Origin: an uncultured Lachnospiraceae bacterium
GTDB lineage: Bacteria; Bacillota; Clostridia; Lachnospirales; Lachnospiraceae
Length of the DNA stretch: 64,000 nucleotides
Assembly (NCBI GenBank): GCA_947571775.1
Contig: CANOZK010000009.1
Span: 1 to 64,000 of the forward strand
Direction: 5' to 3'
A model generated the notes under the pieces. It saw nothing but the letters and a program-made list of their open reading frames with translations. It did not search any database and had not been told where the DNA came from. Positions within the stretch are counted from its first letter, which is position 1. Every line of letters begins with the position of its first letter. The position numbers were made by a program, and so were the translations under genes. Shown here one piece after another: positions 54,384 to 62,244 of this stretch.

Positions 54384-54734
54384 ATGATAGGATTGGGAAC
54401 AATTGTAAACGTTCTTGCGATTATAGCCGGAGGTCTGGCCGGGCTTGTTGCCATCATTGTGATGGCCCTGGGCAGTACTCTGTCGCAGATGTTTGTGGTA
54501 AACATATCGGTGGGAGCGGATCGATGGAGCGGGAGCTTGGATGTACAGGGGACAATTACGCTGCTGGCAAAAGAAGCCGCCCCTGTTATGACGGAAGCGG
54601 CTGTTGGGAATCTTGCTTTGGTGGGCAATGTTCTGATTCTATGTGTGGGCGTTAATCTGATTTGGCCGAAAACGATCCGTGTGGCAAATGTTCTGCCTGC
54701 CATTGTCATTGCCATGATCTTTACCTTGTTTTAG
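54384..54734 (+). pseudogene. DUF554 membrane protein with internal deletion
   Basis: A 116-residue reading. It begins MIGLGTIVNVLAIIAGGLAG, the normal DUF554 start, and ends with MTEAAVGNLALVGNVLI, CVGVNLIWPK and VANVLPAIVIAMIF, the normal DUF554 end. Full proteins are about 230 residues, so the middle half is missing, and the reading frame is kept. The join lies near residue 21 (GLAGL/VAIIVM). AAGGGGG precedes ATG 54384, so a short protein could still be made. Function of the family is unknown. Decay after deletion is the simplest view. Confidence 0.7.
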
Positions 54735-55189
54735 AGCTGCTGTGCCCAGGCGATTCCTGGATAGAGTTCTCCGGTTTGGATAAAATATTCCACTGCTTTT
54801 CTCCCAGCTTCGATGTCTTTGAGGGCAAGATATTTTTCGATAGGGGATTGACCACCGCTTTCCAGTGGAGACAATTCTTCTGTTCCGGCAAAATCCGCAT
54901 TGTAGGAATAATAGATATCACATCCGCCGTTAAAACAATAGCCAAGGGCCAGCCATTCGCCGTCGCTGATGACTTCGAGCCAATCGTCCTCCCCATAAGG
55001 ATCCAGCGATAGATAAACGTTGATTCCATTGGGAATTTGCCCCAATATTTTGGAAATAACGGCTTCGGTAATTTCCTTTTCTTCGTAAACGCCATCGCAA
55101 GAGGGATAGTATTCAATATGTTTGAGTTGGATTGCTTTGGTATCAAATATTAGGTTTGCATTTTGTTTGGGAATGATTTTAAGTTCCAT
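54731..55189 (-). CDS. Acidic protein, possibly Imm1-like
   Basis: A 152-residue soluble acidic protein. The C-terminal pattern with SPIEKYLALKDIEAGRKAVE followed by FIQTGELYPGIAWA recalls immunity proteins of the Imm1 group, which end in a Phe-x5-Gly-x-x-Pro-x-x-x-Trp arrangement. The match is loose. No toxin gene is adjacent. ATG 55189 lies about 12 bases after AAAGGAG. The stop overlaps the end of the DUF554 remnant, and the start overlaps the HTH gene. Confidence 0.5.
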   Translation of the reverse strand: MELKIIPKQNANLIFDTKAIQLKHIEYYPSCDGVYEEKEITEAVISKILGQIPNGINVYLSLDPYGEDDWLEVISDGEWLALGYCFNGGCDIYYSYNADFAGTEELSPLESGGQSPIEKYLALKDIEAGRKAVEYFIQTGELYPGIAWAQQL

Positions 55190-55433
55190 CTGATTGATTT
55201 TCTCCTTTCTTAACGTGAGTTCGATAAACATTCACTGCCATTAATGCCAATGCCATGATATGGAAAGAAACAAACAGAATTTGACATAACCGTTCTAATG
55301 TATACATGGTGATTGAGTTGTTGTGTTTTAAGTTGTTTATGGTTCTGGGATTGATACCATATGTATTGATAAGCGTATATGTGGTTATCTTTTGTTCTTT
55401 CATTGTATCCCATAACGGTTTATAGTTGAACAT
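55179..55433 (-). CDS. XRE-type HTH protein, probably truncated at its C-terminus
   Basis: An 84-residue reading. MFNYKPLWDTMKEQKITTYT, the helix region INTYGINPRTINNLKHNNSI and TMYTLERLCQIL are typical of small Cro/C1-type regulators. After that point the expected ending (a short acidic tail) is replaced by FVSFHIMALALMAVNVYRTH, which includes part of an 18-base repeat. The C-terminus is thus probably of foreign origin. It is encoded just after TetR 1 on the same strand; GAGAAAG precedes ATG 55433. TTG 55451 overlaps the TetR stop and is an alternative start. Confidence 0.6.
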   Translation of the reverse strand: MFNYKPLWDTMKEQKITTYTLINTYGINPRTINNLKHNNSITMYTLERLCQILFVSFHIMALALMAVNVYRTHVKKGENQSDGT

Positions 55434-55447
55434 GGAAACGCTCTTTC

Positions 55448-56044
55448 TCAATGTTTCGGTTTTATCAGGTTTTTGATCATTTCCTGCACGTGATACCAGT
55501 CTGCGTTTTTATTCCAGTTAAGGGATTTATTCACGGCGAAGTTTCCATGGAGCATGAAAAGGAAGAGTTTTTCTGCCTCCCATTCGGTGACGCGATAGTC
55601 TCTCATGATTTCTGGAATGCGATGGGGTTTCTGCAACTGATATAGCTTGTTCAATATGTGGTGTGATAAGCTTTCGTCTAGGAAAAGGATTCTATATTTC
55701 GGATTGCTTGCGGCACGCTGGCATGCAGGAAGTAAAGCGTCTGGGTCGTCGGACGATTCTTTGAGGTCTTTCTCATTTTCTATACTGCGATTTAAGACTG
55801 CAAAATTCATCGAATGCAGTGTATCCAGCTCCGTAAGCCGAAGGGCGTCGTCTAGTAATTCGTTTAATACATCGTCAATATTTTGGTAGTGCAGATAAAA
55901 AGTTGCTCTGGTGATTTCCGCTTGTCTGCACAGGGCGGTCACCGTTATTTTTTCATACGACGTACTTTGCAGCAGTTCCAAAAGCGCATCTTTAATCATG
56001 CCCTTTGTCATGATCGTCCTTCGGTCTGTCTTTCTCAAAGTCAA
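55448..56044 (-). CDS. TetR/AcrR-type regulator 1
   Basis: A 198-residue repressor. The HTH is in EKITVTALCRQAEITRATFY followed by LHYQNIDDVLNELLDD. The C-terminal ligand domain is of the TetR_C type common in Firmicutes (includes a Cys and Asp/Glu-rich part). It starts at TTG 56044 with GGAGG 8 bases upstream. It is a paralogue of the regulator at 58703 (both begin with a KTDRRT block). It faces the sirtuin operon and probably controls it and itself. Confidence 0.88.
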   Translation of the reverse strand: MTLRKTDRRTIMTKGMIKDALLELLQSTSYEKITVTALCRQAEITRATFYLHYQNIDDVLNELLDDALRLTELDTLHSMNFAVLNRSIENEKDLKESSDDPDALLPACQRAASNPKYRILFLDESLSHHILNKLYQLQKPHRIPEIMRDYRVTEWEAEKLFLFMLHGNFAVNKSLNWNKNADWYHVQEMIKNLIKPKH

Positions 56045-56068
56045 TTCAAATACCTCCTGAAAGTTCTA

Positions 56069-56089
56069 TACAAAATTCATAGATTTGTA
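56069..56089. promoter_or_regulatory. Candidate TetR 1 operator
   Basis: TACAAA and TTTGTA arms 9 bases apart, between the TetR 1 start and the shared promoter. Another TACAAA lies at 56159-56164 inside the minus-strand promoter spacer. Confidence 0.4.
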
Positions 56090-56141
56090 AAGAAATGTGT
56101 CTATCCGTCTGATCTTGGATAGGACTTTTAAGACTGTTTAC

Positions 56142-56170
56142 ATTATAATTTTTCTCATACAAACTGTCAA
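56142..56170 (-). promoter_or_regulatory. TetR 1 promoter with palindromic -10 shared with the plus strand
   Basis: On the minus strand TTGACA (56165-56170), 17 bases, TATAAT (56142-56147). The sequence ATTATAAT also gives TATAAT on the plus strand (56144-56149), with only a weak -35 upstream, so the sirtuin operon may depend on relief by the regulator. Confidence 0.7.
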
Positions 56171-56234
56171 GAAATGTAGATTATGAAAACAAAACTGGAA
56201 AATAGTTTGTCGATTTTATTTGGGGAGGTGTTTT

Positions 56235-57080
56235 ATGGAAGAATATAAAGAAATAGCAGATAAAATAAAACAGGCAGACGCCATTTTGATTGGCGCAAGC
56301 AATGGTTTTTCCATCTCGGAGGGGCTTCATATTTTTGCAGATGACACAGCGTTTGAGGAAATTTTCGGAGATTTCAAGCGAAAATATGGCATTTGCAATA
56401 TACTCACGGGGCTTTTTTTTAACTGGCCTTCACAGAAAATCAAATGGGCGTTTCTGAGCAGGCTGATTGCTCATTACAGCATTGGTTATACCGGAAGTTC
56501 TAATACAGAAGCGCTCAAAACAATCGTCCACGATAAGCCGTATTTTTTTGTAACTTCTAATGGAGAAAATCATTTTGAACTTGCTGGATTTTCACCGGAT
56601 CGCATTTGGGAGATTGAGGGAAGCTGGAAAGAAATGCAGTGTGAAAGGGGATGCCACGATACCCTTTATCTGCTGTTTCCACTGATTCCGAATATGGCGG
56701 CGTCCGAAAAAGATATGAAAATCTTATCAGAACTTGTCCCCAGATGTCCGAAATGCGGCGGGCCTATGAGCATACATTCTCCCCAGAGGCATGCAGTGGC
56801 AGCGGATATGAAAATACAGAAACGGTTTCAAGATTTCATTCAGAAATATCATGAGAAAAGAATCGTAATTCTGGAACTTGGGATCGGCTGGAAAAATCAG
56901 CTTATCAAGGCGCCGCTTATGAGGCTCGCAAAACAAGAACCATATGCCGCCTATATTACATTGAATAAGGGAGAGATTTATATTCCAAACGAGATTGCGG
57001 CAAAATCCTACGGACTTGACGGCGATATGACAGAAATATTGGAGCGGCTCAAACAGGCGGTAGAGGAAAAGAACACTTGA
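56235..57080 (+). CDS. Sirtuin-like protein A (class M type)
   Basis: A 281-residue Sir2-fold protein. ILIGASNGFSISEGLH is the NAD-binding loop, FVTSNGENHF the ribose-site block, and WEIEGSWKEMQC begins the zinc module, whose four Cys are CERGC and CPKC. The order and spacing match class M sirtuins of staphylococci and streptococci, which ADP-ribosylate a lipoylated GcvH-like protein. The usual catalytic His is not in place, as in that class. GGGGAGG lies 6 bases before ATG 56235. No macrodomain, LplA or GcvH gene is nearby, so the target here is unknown. Confidence 0.8.
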   Translation: MEEYKEIADKIKQADAILIGASNGFSISEGLHIFADDTAFEEIFGDFKRKYGICNILTGLFFNWPSQKIKWAFLSRLIAHYSIGYTGSSNTEALKTIVHDKPYFFVTSNGENHFELAGFSPDRIWEIEGSWKEMQCERGCHDTLYLLFPLIPNMAASEKDMKILSELVPRCPKCGGPMSIHSPQRHAVAADMKIQKRFQDFIQKYHEKRIVILELGIGWKNQLIKAPLMRLAKQEPYAAYITLNKGEIYIPNEIAAKSYGLDGDMTEILERLKQAVEEKNT

Positions 57081-57096
57081 AAAAGGAGAGACAATT

Positions 57097-58068
57097 ATGA
57101 GTATGTATGAAAATCTGGTGATGCAGACACAGATGAATTATTCTAAATATTATAGATTGTATGCCGCCGGAAAAACACCAGTAAAATTAAGCGAAAAGAA
57201 AGCATTGCCTTATGAAAAGCAGATTTCAGAATTTGCTAGAAAAATTAAGGAAGCAGATTGTATCGTAGTTGGAGGCGCTTCCGGGTTATCCTCCGCAGGA
57301 GGCGGGGATTTCTACTATGAAGATACACCGTCTTTTCGCCGTTATTTCGGAAAGTTTGCGGACAGATACGGTTTTAAAGGTGCATTTAACGGGATGCAGT
57401 ACCCATATAAGACGCGGGGAGAGTTCTGGGCTTATCTTGCTACATTCCTTCACACGACGCAGACAGCGCCCGTACGGAAACCTTATCTGGATCTCGATCA
57501 GATTTTACAGGGGAAAGATTTTTTCGTTTTGACGACCAACCAGGACACGCAGTTTGTGAAGCTTTATCCAGAAGAAAAGGTAGCTCAAATTCAGGGAGAT
57601 CATCGTTTCTTTCAATGCTCCAGACAATGCTGTGACGAAACCTGGGATGCGGTAAAACCGGTGGAGAAAATGATGGAAGCTATGGGAAACGATACCTGCA
57701 TTCCAGAAGAAATAATTCCCCGCTGCCCAAACTGCGGCGCGGAGGCGTTTCCATGGGTACGGGGCTATGGAAATTTTCTTCAGGGCAGAAAATATGAGGA
57801 ACAGTACGAGAAGATCTCAGAATACATTGAGGAAAATGCAGATAAAAAAATACTCTTTCTGGAGTTTGGCGTAGGCAGGATGACGCCGATGTTTATACAA
57901 GAGCCTTTCTGGAATCTGACGCTGAATCTGCCGGATGCCTACTATATTGCTGTAAACACACAATATGACTTCCTGCCAGAACAGATAGAAGAGAAGGGGT
58001 TCGTGATAGGTAAAAATATCAAACAAGTATTGGAGGATATACGCATAGAGCTGAAAGGGGGCTGCTAG
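57097..58068 (+). CDS. Sirtuin-like protein B (class M type)
   Basis: A 323-residue paralogue of the preceding protein with an extra N-terminal 45 residues. IVVGGASGLSSAGGGDFYY is the NAD loop, FVLTTNQDTQF is close to the TTNAD block of class M sirtuins, and VAQIQGDHRFFQCSRQCC and PRCPNCGAE form the zinc module. ILFLEFGVGRMTP is the C-terminal Rossmann strand. It conserves the family motifs better than copy A, so B may be the active partner and A a modified one. AAGGAG precedes ATG 57097. Confidence 0.82.
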   Translation: MSMYENLVMQTQMNYSKYYRLYAAGKTPVKLSEKKALPYEKQISEFARKIKEADCIVVGGASGLSSAGGGDFYYEDTPSFRRYFGKFADRYGFKGAFNGMQYPYKTRGEFWAYLATFLHTTQTAPVRKPYLDLDQILQGKDFFVLTTNQDTQFVKLYPEEKVAQIQGDHRFFQCSRQCCDETWDAVKPVEKMMEAMGNDTCIPEEIIPRCPNCGAEAFPWVRGYGNFLQGRKYEEQYEKISEYIEENADKKILFLEFGVGRMTPMFIQEPFWNLTLNLPDAYYIAVNTQYDFLPEQIEEKGFVIGKNIKQVLEDIRIELKGGC

Positions 58069-58071
58069 GAC

Positions 58072-58692
58072 ATGACGCAGTTAAAACAAACACAGGAAAA
58101 CCGCGCTTTTATGGAAATGCTAAAGGTGGCAAGAGAATGGCTTGCACAGCGGGGGCCTTTGGAGATCGCAGAGAAAACCGGCATTATTTATGACAAAGAA
58201 AACTCGAACTTTCATTTTGCCAGTCTGGGTACGAAAGTCTGTATCCGATATCCAGATTATGAGATAACGCCGAATATAAACGAATGGCAGCAGCTAGTTA
58301 TTTTGCATTATATGAAGTTGGCGGACGGAACACCTTTGACTGGCAAATGGATGGCCATGGGGGAAGCAAAAGACGGCCTGATCCGGGGAGGAGATTTTGA
58401 CCGCAGGTGCGAGAATGTCATCCGCCAGCGTTTGAATCAAGTATCAATAGAAGCATTTTCAGAGAAATGTCTAAATCTGGGAGGCAGGATCATAGACAGT
58501 AACGCTGATTTTACCGTACAGTTTGATTTTCTCCCGCGTTATCCGCTGCTGCTTAAACTGTGGTTTGCAGATGAGGAATTTCCGGCATCTGGAAAGCTTT
58601 TGTTAGACGCAAGCGCGAATCATTATCTGATGATTGAAGATGCGGTGACGGCGGGACAGGTGCTTATGGAGGAACTTGTTGGAGTCTTTTAA
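58072..58692 (+). CDS. DUF3786 protein
   Basis: A 206-residue soluble protein of the DUF3786 group. Blocks seen: VCIRYPDYEITP, ILHYMKLADGTPLTGKW, and near the C-terminus FDFLPRYPLLLKLWFADEE followed by ASGKLLLDASANHYLMIED. The family has no proven function. I associate it with anaerobes that carry CODH/ACS or corrinoid genes, from memory. It starts 3 bases after sirtuin B and is the last gene of that operon. Confidence 0.78.
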   Translation: MTQLKQTQENRAFMEMLKVAREWLAQRGPLEIAEKTGIIYDKENSNFHFASLGTKVCIRYPDYEITPNINEWQQLVILHYMKLADGTPLTGKWMAMGEAKDGLIRGGDFDRRCENVIRQRLNQVSIEAFSEKCLNLGGRIIDSNADFTVQFDFLPRYPLLLKLWFADEEFPASGKLLLDASANHYLMIEDAVTAGQVLMEELVGVF

Positions 58693-58702
58693 AAAAATAA
58701 TC

Positions 58703-59290
58703 TTATGAAAAATCTTCACGCTGGTCTTGGATTAGAAAGTTTTCCAGACCAGCCCGGATAAACTGATCGATGGTCTGCTGTATTTTGCCCCAGTCGGTAC
58801 ACTGGTTTTTCAGCATCATGCGGTTAATCGCAAGGCAGCCATTCATCTGAAAGTAGAAGACAGCTTCCGCCTGCTCAAAGGTCAGGAGGCTGTTTTTCAT
58901 CAGACGTGTAACGAAATTTTCTTTGCCCAAGTTACACAGTTTTTCCAGCATTCGGGCGGAAGTCACATCATCAAAGAAAAGAACCTGATAATGAGGAGAG
59001 GAGCGTATTTTTTCACAGAACGGATACGTGCAGCTCAGCTTGTAAGGACAGAGTACATGATCCAGAACGCTTGAGGTATCCGAGAGAAAATCGTCTAAAA
59101 TCTCATTGAGTACATCGTCTATATCGTAGTAGTGAAGATAAAAGGTGCCGCGGTTCATTTCTGCTTTTTTGCATATTTCGGTCACTGTGATTTTACTATA
59201 TGATTTGATTTTCAATTCTTCTAAGAATATATCTTTGATGGTCTGGCGGGTGTATCTGGTGCGCCGGTCGGTTTTACGTGATTTTTCCAT
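58703..59290 (-). CDS. TetR/AcrR-type regulator 2
   Basis: A 195-residue repressor, paralogous to regulator 1: the HTH YSKITVTEICKKAEMNRGTF and then YLHYYDIDDVLNEILDDF. Several Cys residues in the C-terminal part (SCTYPFCEK) could bind metal or sense redox state. AAGGAG precedes ATG 59290. It converges on DUF3786 with a 10-base gap and faces the MoxR/CooC operon. Confidence 0.88.
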   Translation of the reverse strand: MEKSRKTDRRTRYTRQTIKDIFLEELKIKSYSKITVTEICKKAEMNRGTFYLHYYDIDDVLNEILDDFLSDTSSVLDHVLCPYKLSCTYPFCEKIRSSPHYQVLFFDDVTSARMLEKLCNLGKENFVTRLMKNSLLTFEQAEAVFYFQMNGCLAINRMMLKNQCTDWGKIQQTIDQFIRAGLENFLIQDQREDFS

Positions 59291-59309
59291 AGGTTTCTCC
59301 TTTGATTAC

Positions 59310-59333
59310 TGAACAATTTTTTGACTTTGTTCA
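59310..59333. promoter_or_regulatory. Candidate TetR 2 operator
   Basis: TGAACAA (59310-59316) and TTGTTCA (59327-59333) are perfect 7-base arms. A second site of similar type, CAATATGTTCA-aaaac-TGACGTATTG, lies at about 59411-59436 on the other side of the promoters. Confidence 0.5.
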
Positions 59334-59362
59334 GAAACATATCAATGTGAAATCATTGATGA

Positions 59363-59411
59363 TTGAACTTTTCTATGAGTCTATTATAATGAGTTTGACA
59401 CTAAAAATCAA
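59363..59411. promoter_or_regulatory. Divergent overlapping promoters for TetR 2 and the MoxR/CooC operon
   Basis: Plus strand: TTGAAC 59363-59368, 16 bases, TATAAT 59385-59390. Minus strand: TTGATT (59406-59411), 17 bases, TATAAT (59383-59388). The two -10 boxes overlap in ATTATAAT, so polymerase can serve only one direction at a time. Confidence 0.75.
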
Positions 59412-59494
59412 CAATATGTTCAAAAACTGACGTATTGTTATAGAAAGACGGGTGAAAACATCTGGGGGAAAACTGGATAGAAATACAAGACTAC

Positions 59495-60394
59495 TTGAAA
59501 GCACAGGAAATAGATAACGACCTGATTGCCGAACTCAAAGAGTTCAGGCAGGCATACACCGTAGATGAATTGGTACAAGAACGGGTGTCGCTGCCGGATA
59601 TTTTATTTTATGGGAAGGATATTCTGGAAATGTCTGTATCATCCCTCCTTCAGGGGGACAACCTTCTGCTCTCAGGCGCAAAGGCTACTGGAAAAAACGT
59701 GCTTTGCGAAACGCTGGCGTGGCTGTTTGGGAGACCGGCCTATGATATTTCGTTTCATGTAAACACGGATAGTGCCTCTTTGATTGGAACAGACACCTTT
59801 ATTGCGAATGAAGTCCGCCTTAGAAAAGGGCCAATTTATCAATGCGCCGAGTTCGGAGGGTTTGGAATACTAGATGAAATCAACATGGCAAAAAACGATG
59901 CCGTTTCCGTGCTCCACGCCGCGCTTGACCACCGCAGAAGAATTGATGTTCCCGGATACGATAGAATTTCACTGCATCCGGCAACCCGGTTTATCGGCAC
60001 GATGAATTATGGATATGCCGGGACAAGGGAATTGAATGAAGCGCTGGTTTCCCGTTTCATGGTTGTGGACATGCCTGCGCTTGACGGGAGTAACCTCCTC
60101 TTTTTGCTGAAGCAGCATTTTAAAGATGCGAGGAACGAATCGTTGGAAGCGTTTGCGGGGCTGTTCCTAGATCTGCAAGACAAAGCATACCATGGGGAAA
60201 TATCAACAAAATCCCTGGATTTGCGCGGTTTGATTTCCGCCATAAAAGCCATAAGAAGCGGACTTTCTCCGATTAAAGCAATCCGCATGGGAATTGTGAA
60301 TAAAAGCTTTGACGTGTTTGAAAAGGAGATGATAGAGGATGTGGCAGCCACCCGGATTCCATCTTCTTGGACGAGGCGCGATATATGGGAGTAA
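59495..60394 (+). CDS. MoxR-type AAA+ ATPase
   Basis: A 299-residue ATPase of the MoxR/NorQ/CbbQ kind, which with VWA proteins remodels or activates metalloenzymes. Walker A is unusual, GAKATGKN: the Ser/Thr after Lys is Asn. Walker B is GFGILDEINMA, sensor 1 GTMNYGYAG, and ELNEALVSRF holds the arginine finger. The start is uncertain. TTG 59495 has no clear ribosome site. The frame is open upstream to 59456, and a CTG at 59462, 6 bases after GGTGA, would add LGENWIEIQDY in good agreement with a coding N-terminus. It overlaps the VWA gene. Confidence 0.85.
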   Translation: MKAQEIDNDLIAELKEFRQAYTVDELVQERVSLPDILFYGKDILEMSVSSLLQGDNLLLSGAKATGKNVLCETLAWLFGRPAYDISFHVNTDSASLIGTDTFIANEVRLRKGPIYQCAEFGGFGILDEINMAKNDAVSVLHAALDHRRRIDVPGYDRISLHPATRFIGTMNYGYAGTRELNEALVSRFMVVDMPALDGSNLLFLLKQHFKDARNESLEAFAGLFLDLQDKAYHGEISTKSLDLRGLISAIKAIRSGLSPIKAIRMGIVNKSFDVFEKEMIEDVAATRIPSSWTRRDIWE

Positions 60395-62244
60395 ATCGCA
60401 GGAAGGGCGGAAATTGCCGACAAATGGAAAAACCATTGGAAGAACATCAGTTGGAAATCGAGAACCGAATAAAAAACCTGTTCTGGACAGTCAGCGGCGA
60501 TTATACCCTGGAGTTTGAGCCGGATATAAAAGATTATGCCAGGTCAAAGCACCGCACACTCTACGAAGCCATAAAGCAGGGCGCGTTTGCCAGACATTAT
60601 GATTCGGATAAACTGGGGTTGTACTTGATGAAGAAACTATATCTTTCAGCGGACGAGGGGCTGCTTCTGGAACTTGCCCGTTTGTGCATAGATGCCGCTG
60701 TCTATCCGCTCCTTCAAAAGGACCGTCTTGGAGCAGAGGAAATAAGGGCGGAGGCATTCCAGGAGCAGTTGGAGAATATGGAAAATATTCCTGAACAGGA
60801 CATTCTTGGCCAGGTAAAGGCTCTGATTATGGTGCAGACTTTACAGGAAATGGGAAAAGAAAACACAAAGGGAATGATTCACGCAGGGAGGAACGGCTGC
60901 CCCGAACAGGTAAGATTTTTGAAAGACGAGATTTCCGCGCTGGGGTGTGCGAAGGATACGGACGATGTGATAGCGGCCATAGAAAAAATCTATAATTCTG
61001 TCCTGGATCCTTCTTTTGAAAGCAGGAATGGCAATCTGGAACAGGTAATGAAATTTCCCACCATGTCGCTGGCGCAAGACGCCCGGCAGGAATGTATGAC
61101 AGACGAACAGATGGAGGGGGTGATCCAGAAATATCTTTCCAGCCTGAAGAAAAAAATGATGAGCCTGGAGATAAAAGATGATAAGAAAAAATCAGCGTTT
61201 TCAGACGGCAAATCAAACGGGGATGAAACACAGGCGGAAGAAATCGATCCGCAGACTGTGAAGAGGGTTCGGGAATATGTGGAATTGAATTATGGGAAAT
61301 CTTATCTGAGCGCACTGGAGCAGGAAAGGATGAACCGAAAGTTCTGCAACGGGATCCACAAAGGCTGCACGTTATATTTAACAGACGGAATTTTACAAAA
61401 TCCTGTCATGAAGAACAATCAATACCGCTTTTCCCAGCTCCAGTTTGAGAAAAACCAGGCGTATTATGGAAACAATCACCGAATCCTAAAAAGAAACATT
61501 GCGATTCTGGCAGATTCTTTGAAAAAAGCTTTTGTACTCAGAAACGACCATTATGTCAGCCGATCCACAACCGGGCAGTTATCTCCGAACAGGTTGTGGA
61601 AGCTCACACGGACAAAGGATGATAAGCTGTTTGACCAAAAAAAGAAATCGGAGAATTCAGAATTTGTCGTAGATATCCTTCTGGATTCCAGCGGTTCACA
61701 GATGAAAAGGCAGTCCCAGGTGGCGGCGCAGGGCTATATCATCAGTGAAGCGTTAAGTGAGATAGGAATTCCGCATCGTGTTTCTGGATATTGCGCTTTT
61801 TGGGGTTATACAGTACTTCAGAGATTCCGCGATTATGAGGATGCCAGGGAAGCAAACAATAGAATTTTTGAGTTTCGGGCTTACGCGAATAACAGGGACG
61901 GACTTGCGCTGAAAACGGTCTGCGCTTCCCTTACAGAAAGGCCGGAAGAAAATAAAATCCTGATTGTTTTAAGCGATGGAAAACCCTGCGATATGAGCGT
62001 CAAACGGCCAGGGATAAAGCAGCCAGCCATTTATGACGGGGAAGCAGCTGTCAAAGATACTGCTTTCGAGGTGCGCAGGGCAAGAAATCAGGGGATATCT
62101 GTGATTGGCATTTTTGCAGGAAGCGAAATAGATCTTCCGATAGAAAAACGTATTTTCGGGAAGGATTTCGCCTATATCCGCGATATCAGTAATTTTTCAC
62201 GTATGGTAGGTACGTTTTTGCGCAGGCAGATCGACGCGGAGTGA
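60385..62244 (+). CDS. VWA-domain protein, NorD/CobT-like partner of the MoxR ATPase
   Basis: A 619-residue protein. The first 400 residues are mainly helical with a charged linker (about 255-290). The C-terminal VWA domain has the MIDAS metal site VDILLDSSGSQMKR (Asp-x-Ser-x-Ser), NRDGLALKT and LIVLSDGKPCD. NorD/CbbO/CobT-type proteins act with MoxR ATPases in metal or cofactor insertion. ATG 60385 has GAGG 9 bases upstream; ATG 60424 is an alternative that would remove 13 basic residues. It overlaps the ATPase gene, so both are made together. Confidence 0.85.
   Translation: MGVNRRKGGNCRQMEKPLEEHQLEIENRIKNLFWTVSGDYTLEFEPDIKDYARSKHRTLYEAIKQGAFARHYDSDKLGLYLMKKLYLSADEGLLLELARLCIDAAVYPLLQKDRLGAEEIRAEAFQEQLENMENIPEQDILGQVKALIMVQTLQEMGKENTKGMIHAGRNGCPEQVRFLKDEISALGCAKDTDDVIAAIEKIYNSVLDPSFESRNGNLEQVMKFPTMSLAQDARQECMTDEQMEGVIQKYLSSLKKKMMSLEIKDDKKKSAFSDGKSNGDETQAEEIDPQTVKRVREYVELNYGKSYLSALEQERMNRKFCNGIHKGCTLYLTDGILQNPVMKNNQYRFSQLQFEKNQAYYGNNHRILKRNIAILADSLKKAFVLRNDHYVSRSTTGQLSPNRLWKLTRTKDDKLFDQKKKSENSEFVVDILLDSSGSQMKRQSQVAAQGYIISEALSEIGIPHRVSGYCAFWGYTVLQRFRDYEDAREANNRIFEFRAYANNRDGLALKTVCASLTERPEENKILIVLSDGKPCDMSVKRPGIKQPAIYDGEAAVKDTAFEVRRARNQGISVIGIFAGSEIDLPIEKRIFGKDFAYIRDISNFSRMVGTFLRRQIDAE

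Noticed and set aside
54731..55189. Toxin-immunity pair
   Set aside because: The similarity to Imm1 is loose and no toxin reading frame is adjacent, so it is kept only as a tentative label.
56235..58068. Sir2 proteins as an anti-phage defence system
   Set aside because: The motifs and zinc module match class M metabolic sirtuins, and there is no Argonaute, TIR, HerA or toxin-like partner.
59495..62244. MoxR-VWA pair as a defence (ternary) system
   Set aside because: The typical third genes of such systems are absent, and the operon continues into CooC genes, so a metal-insertion role fits better.
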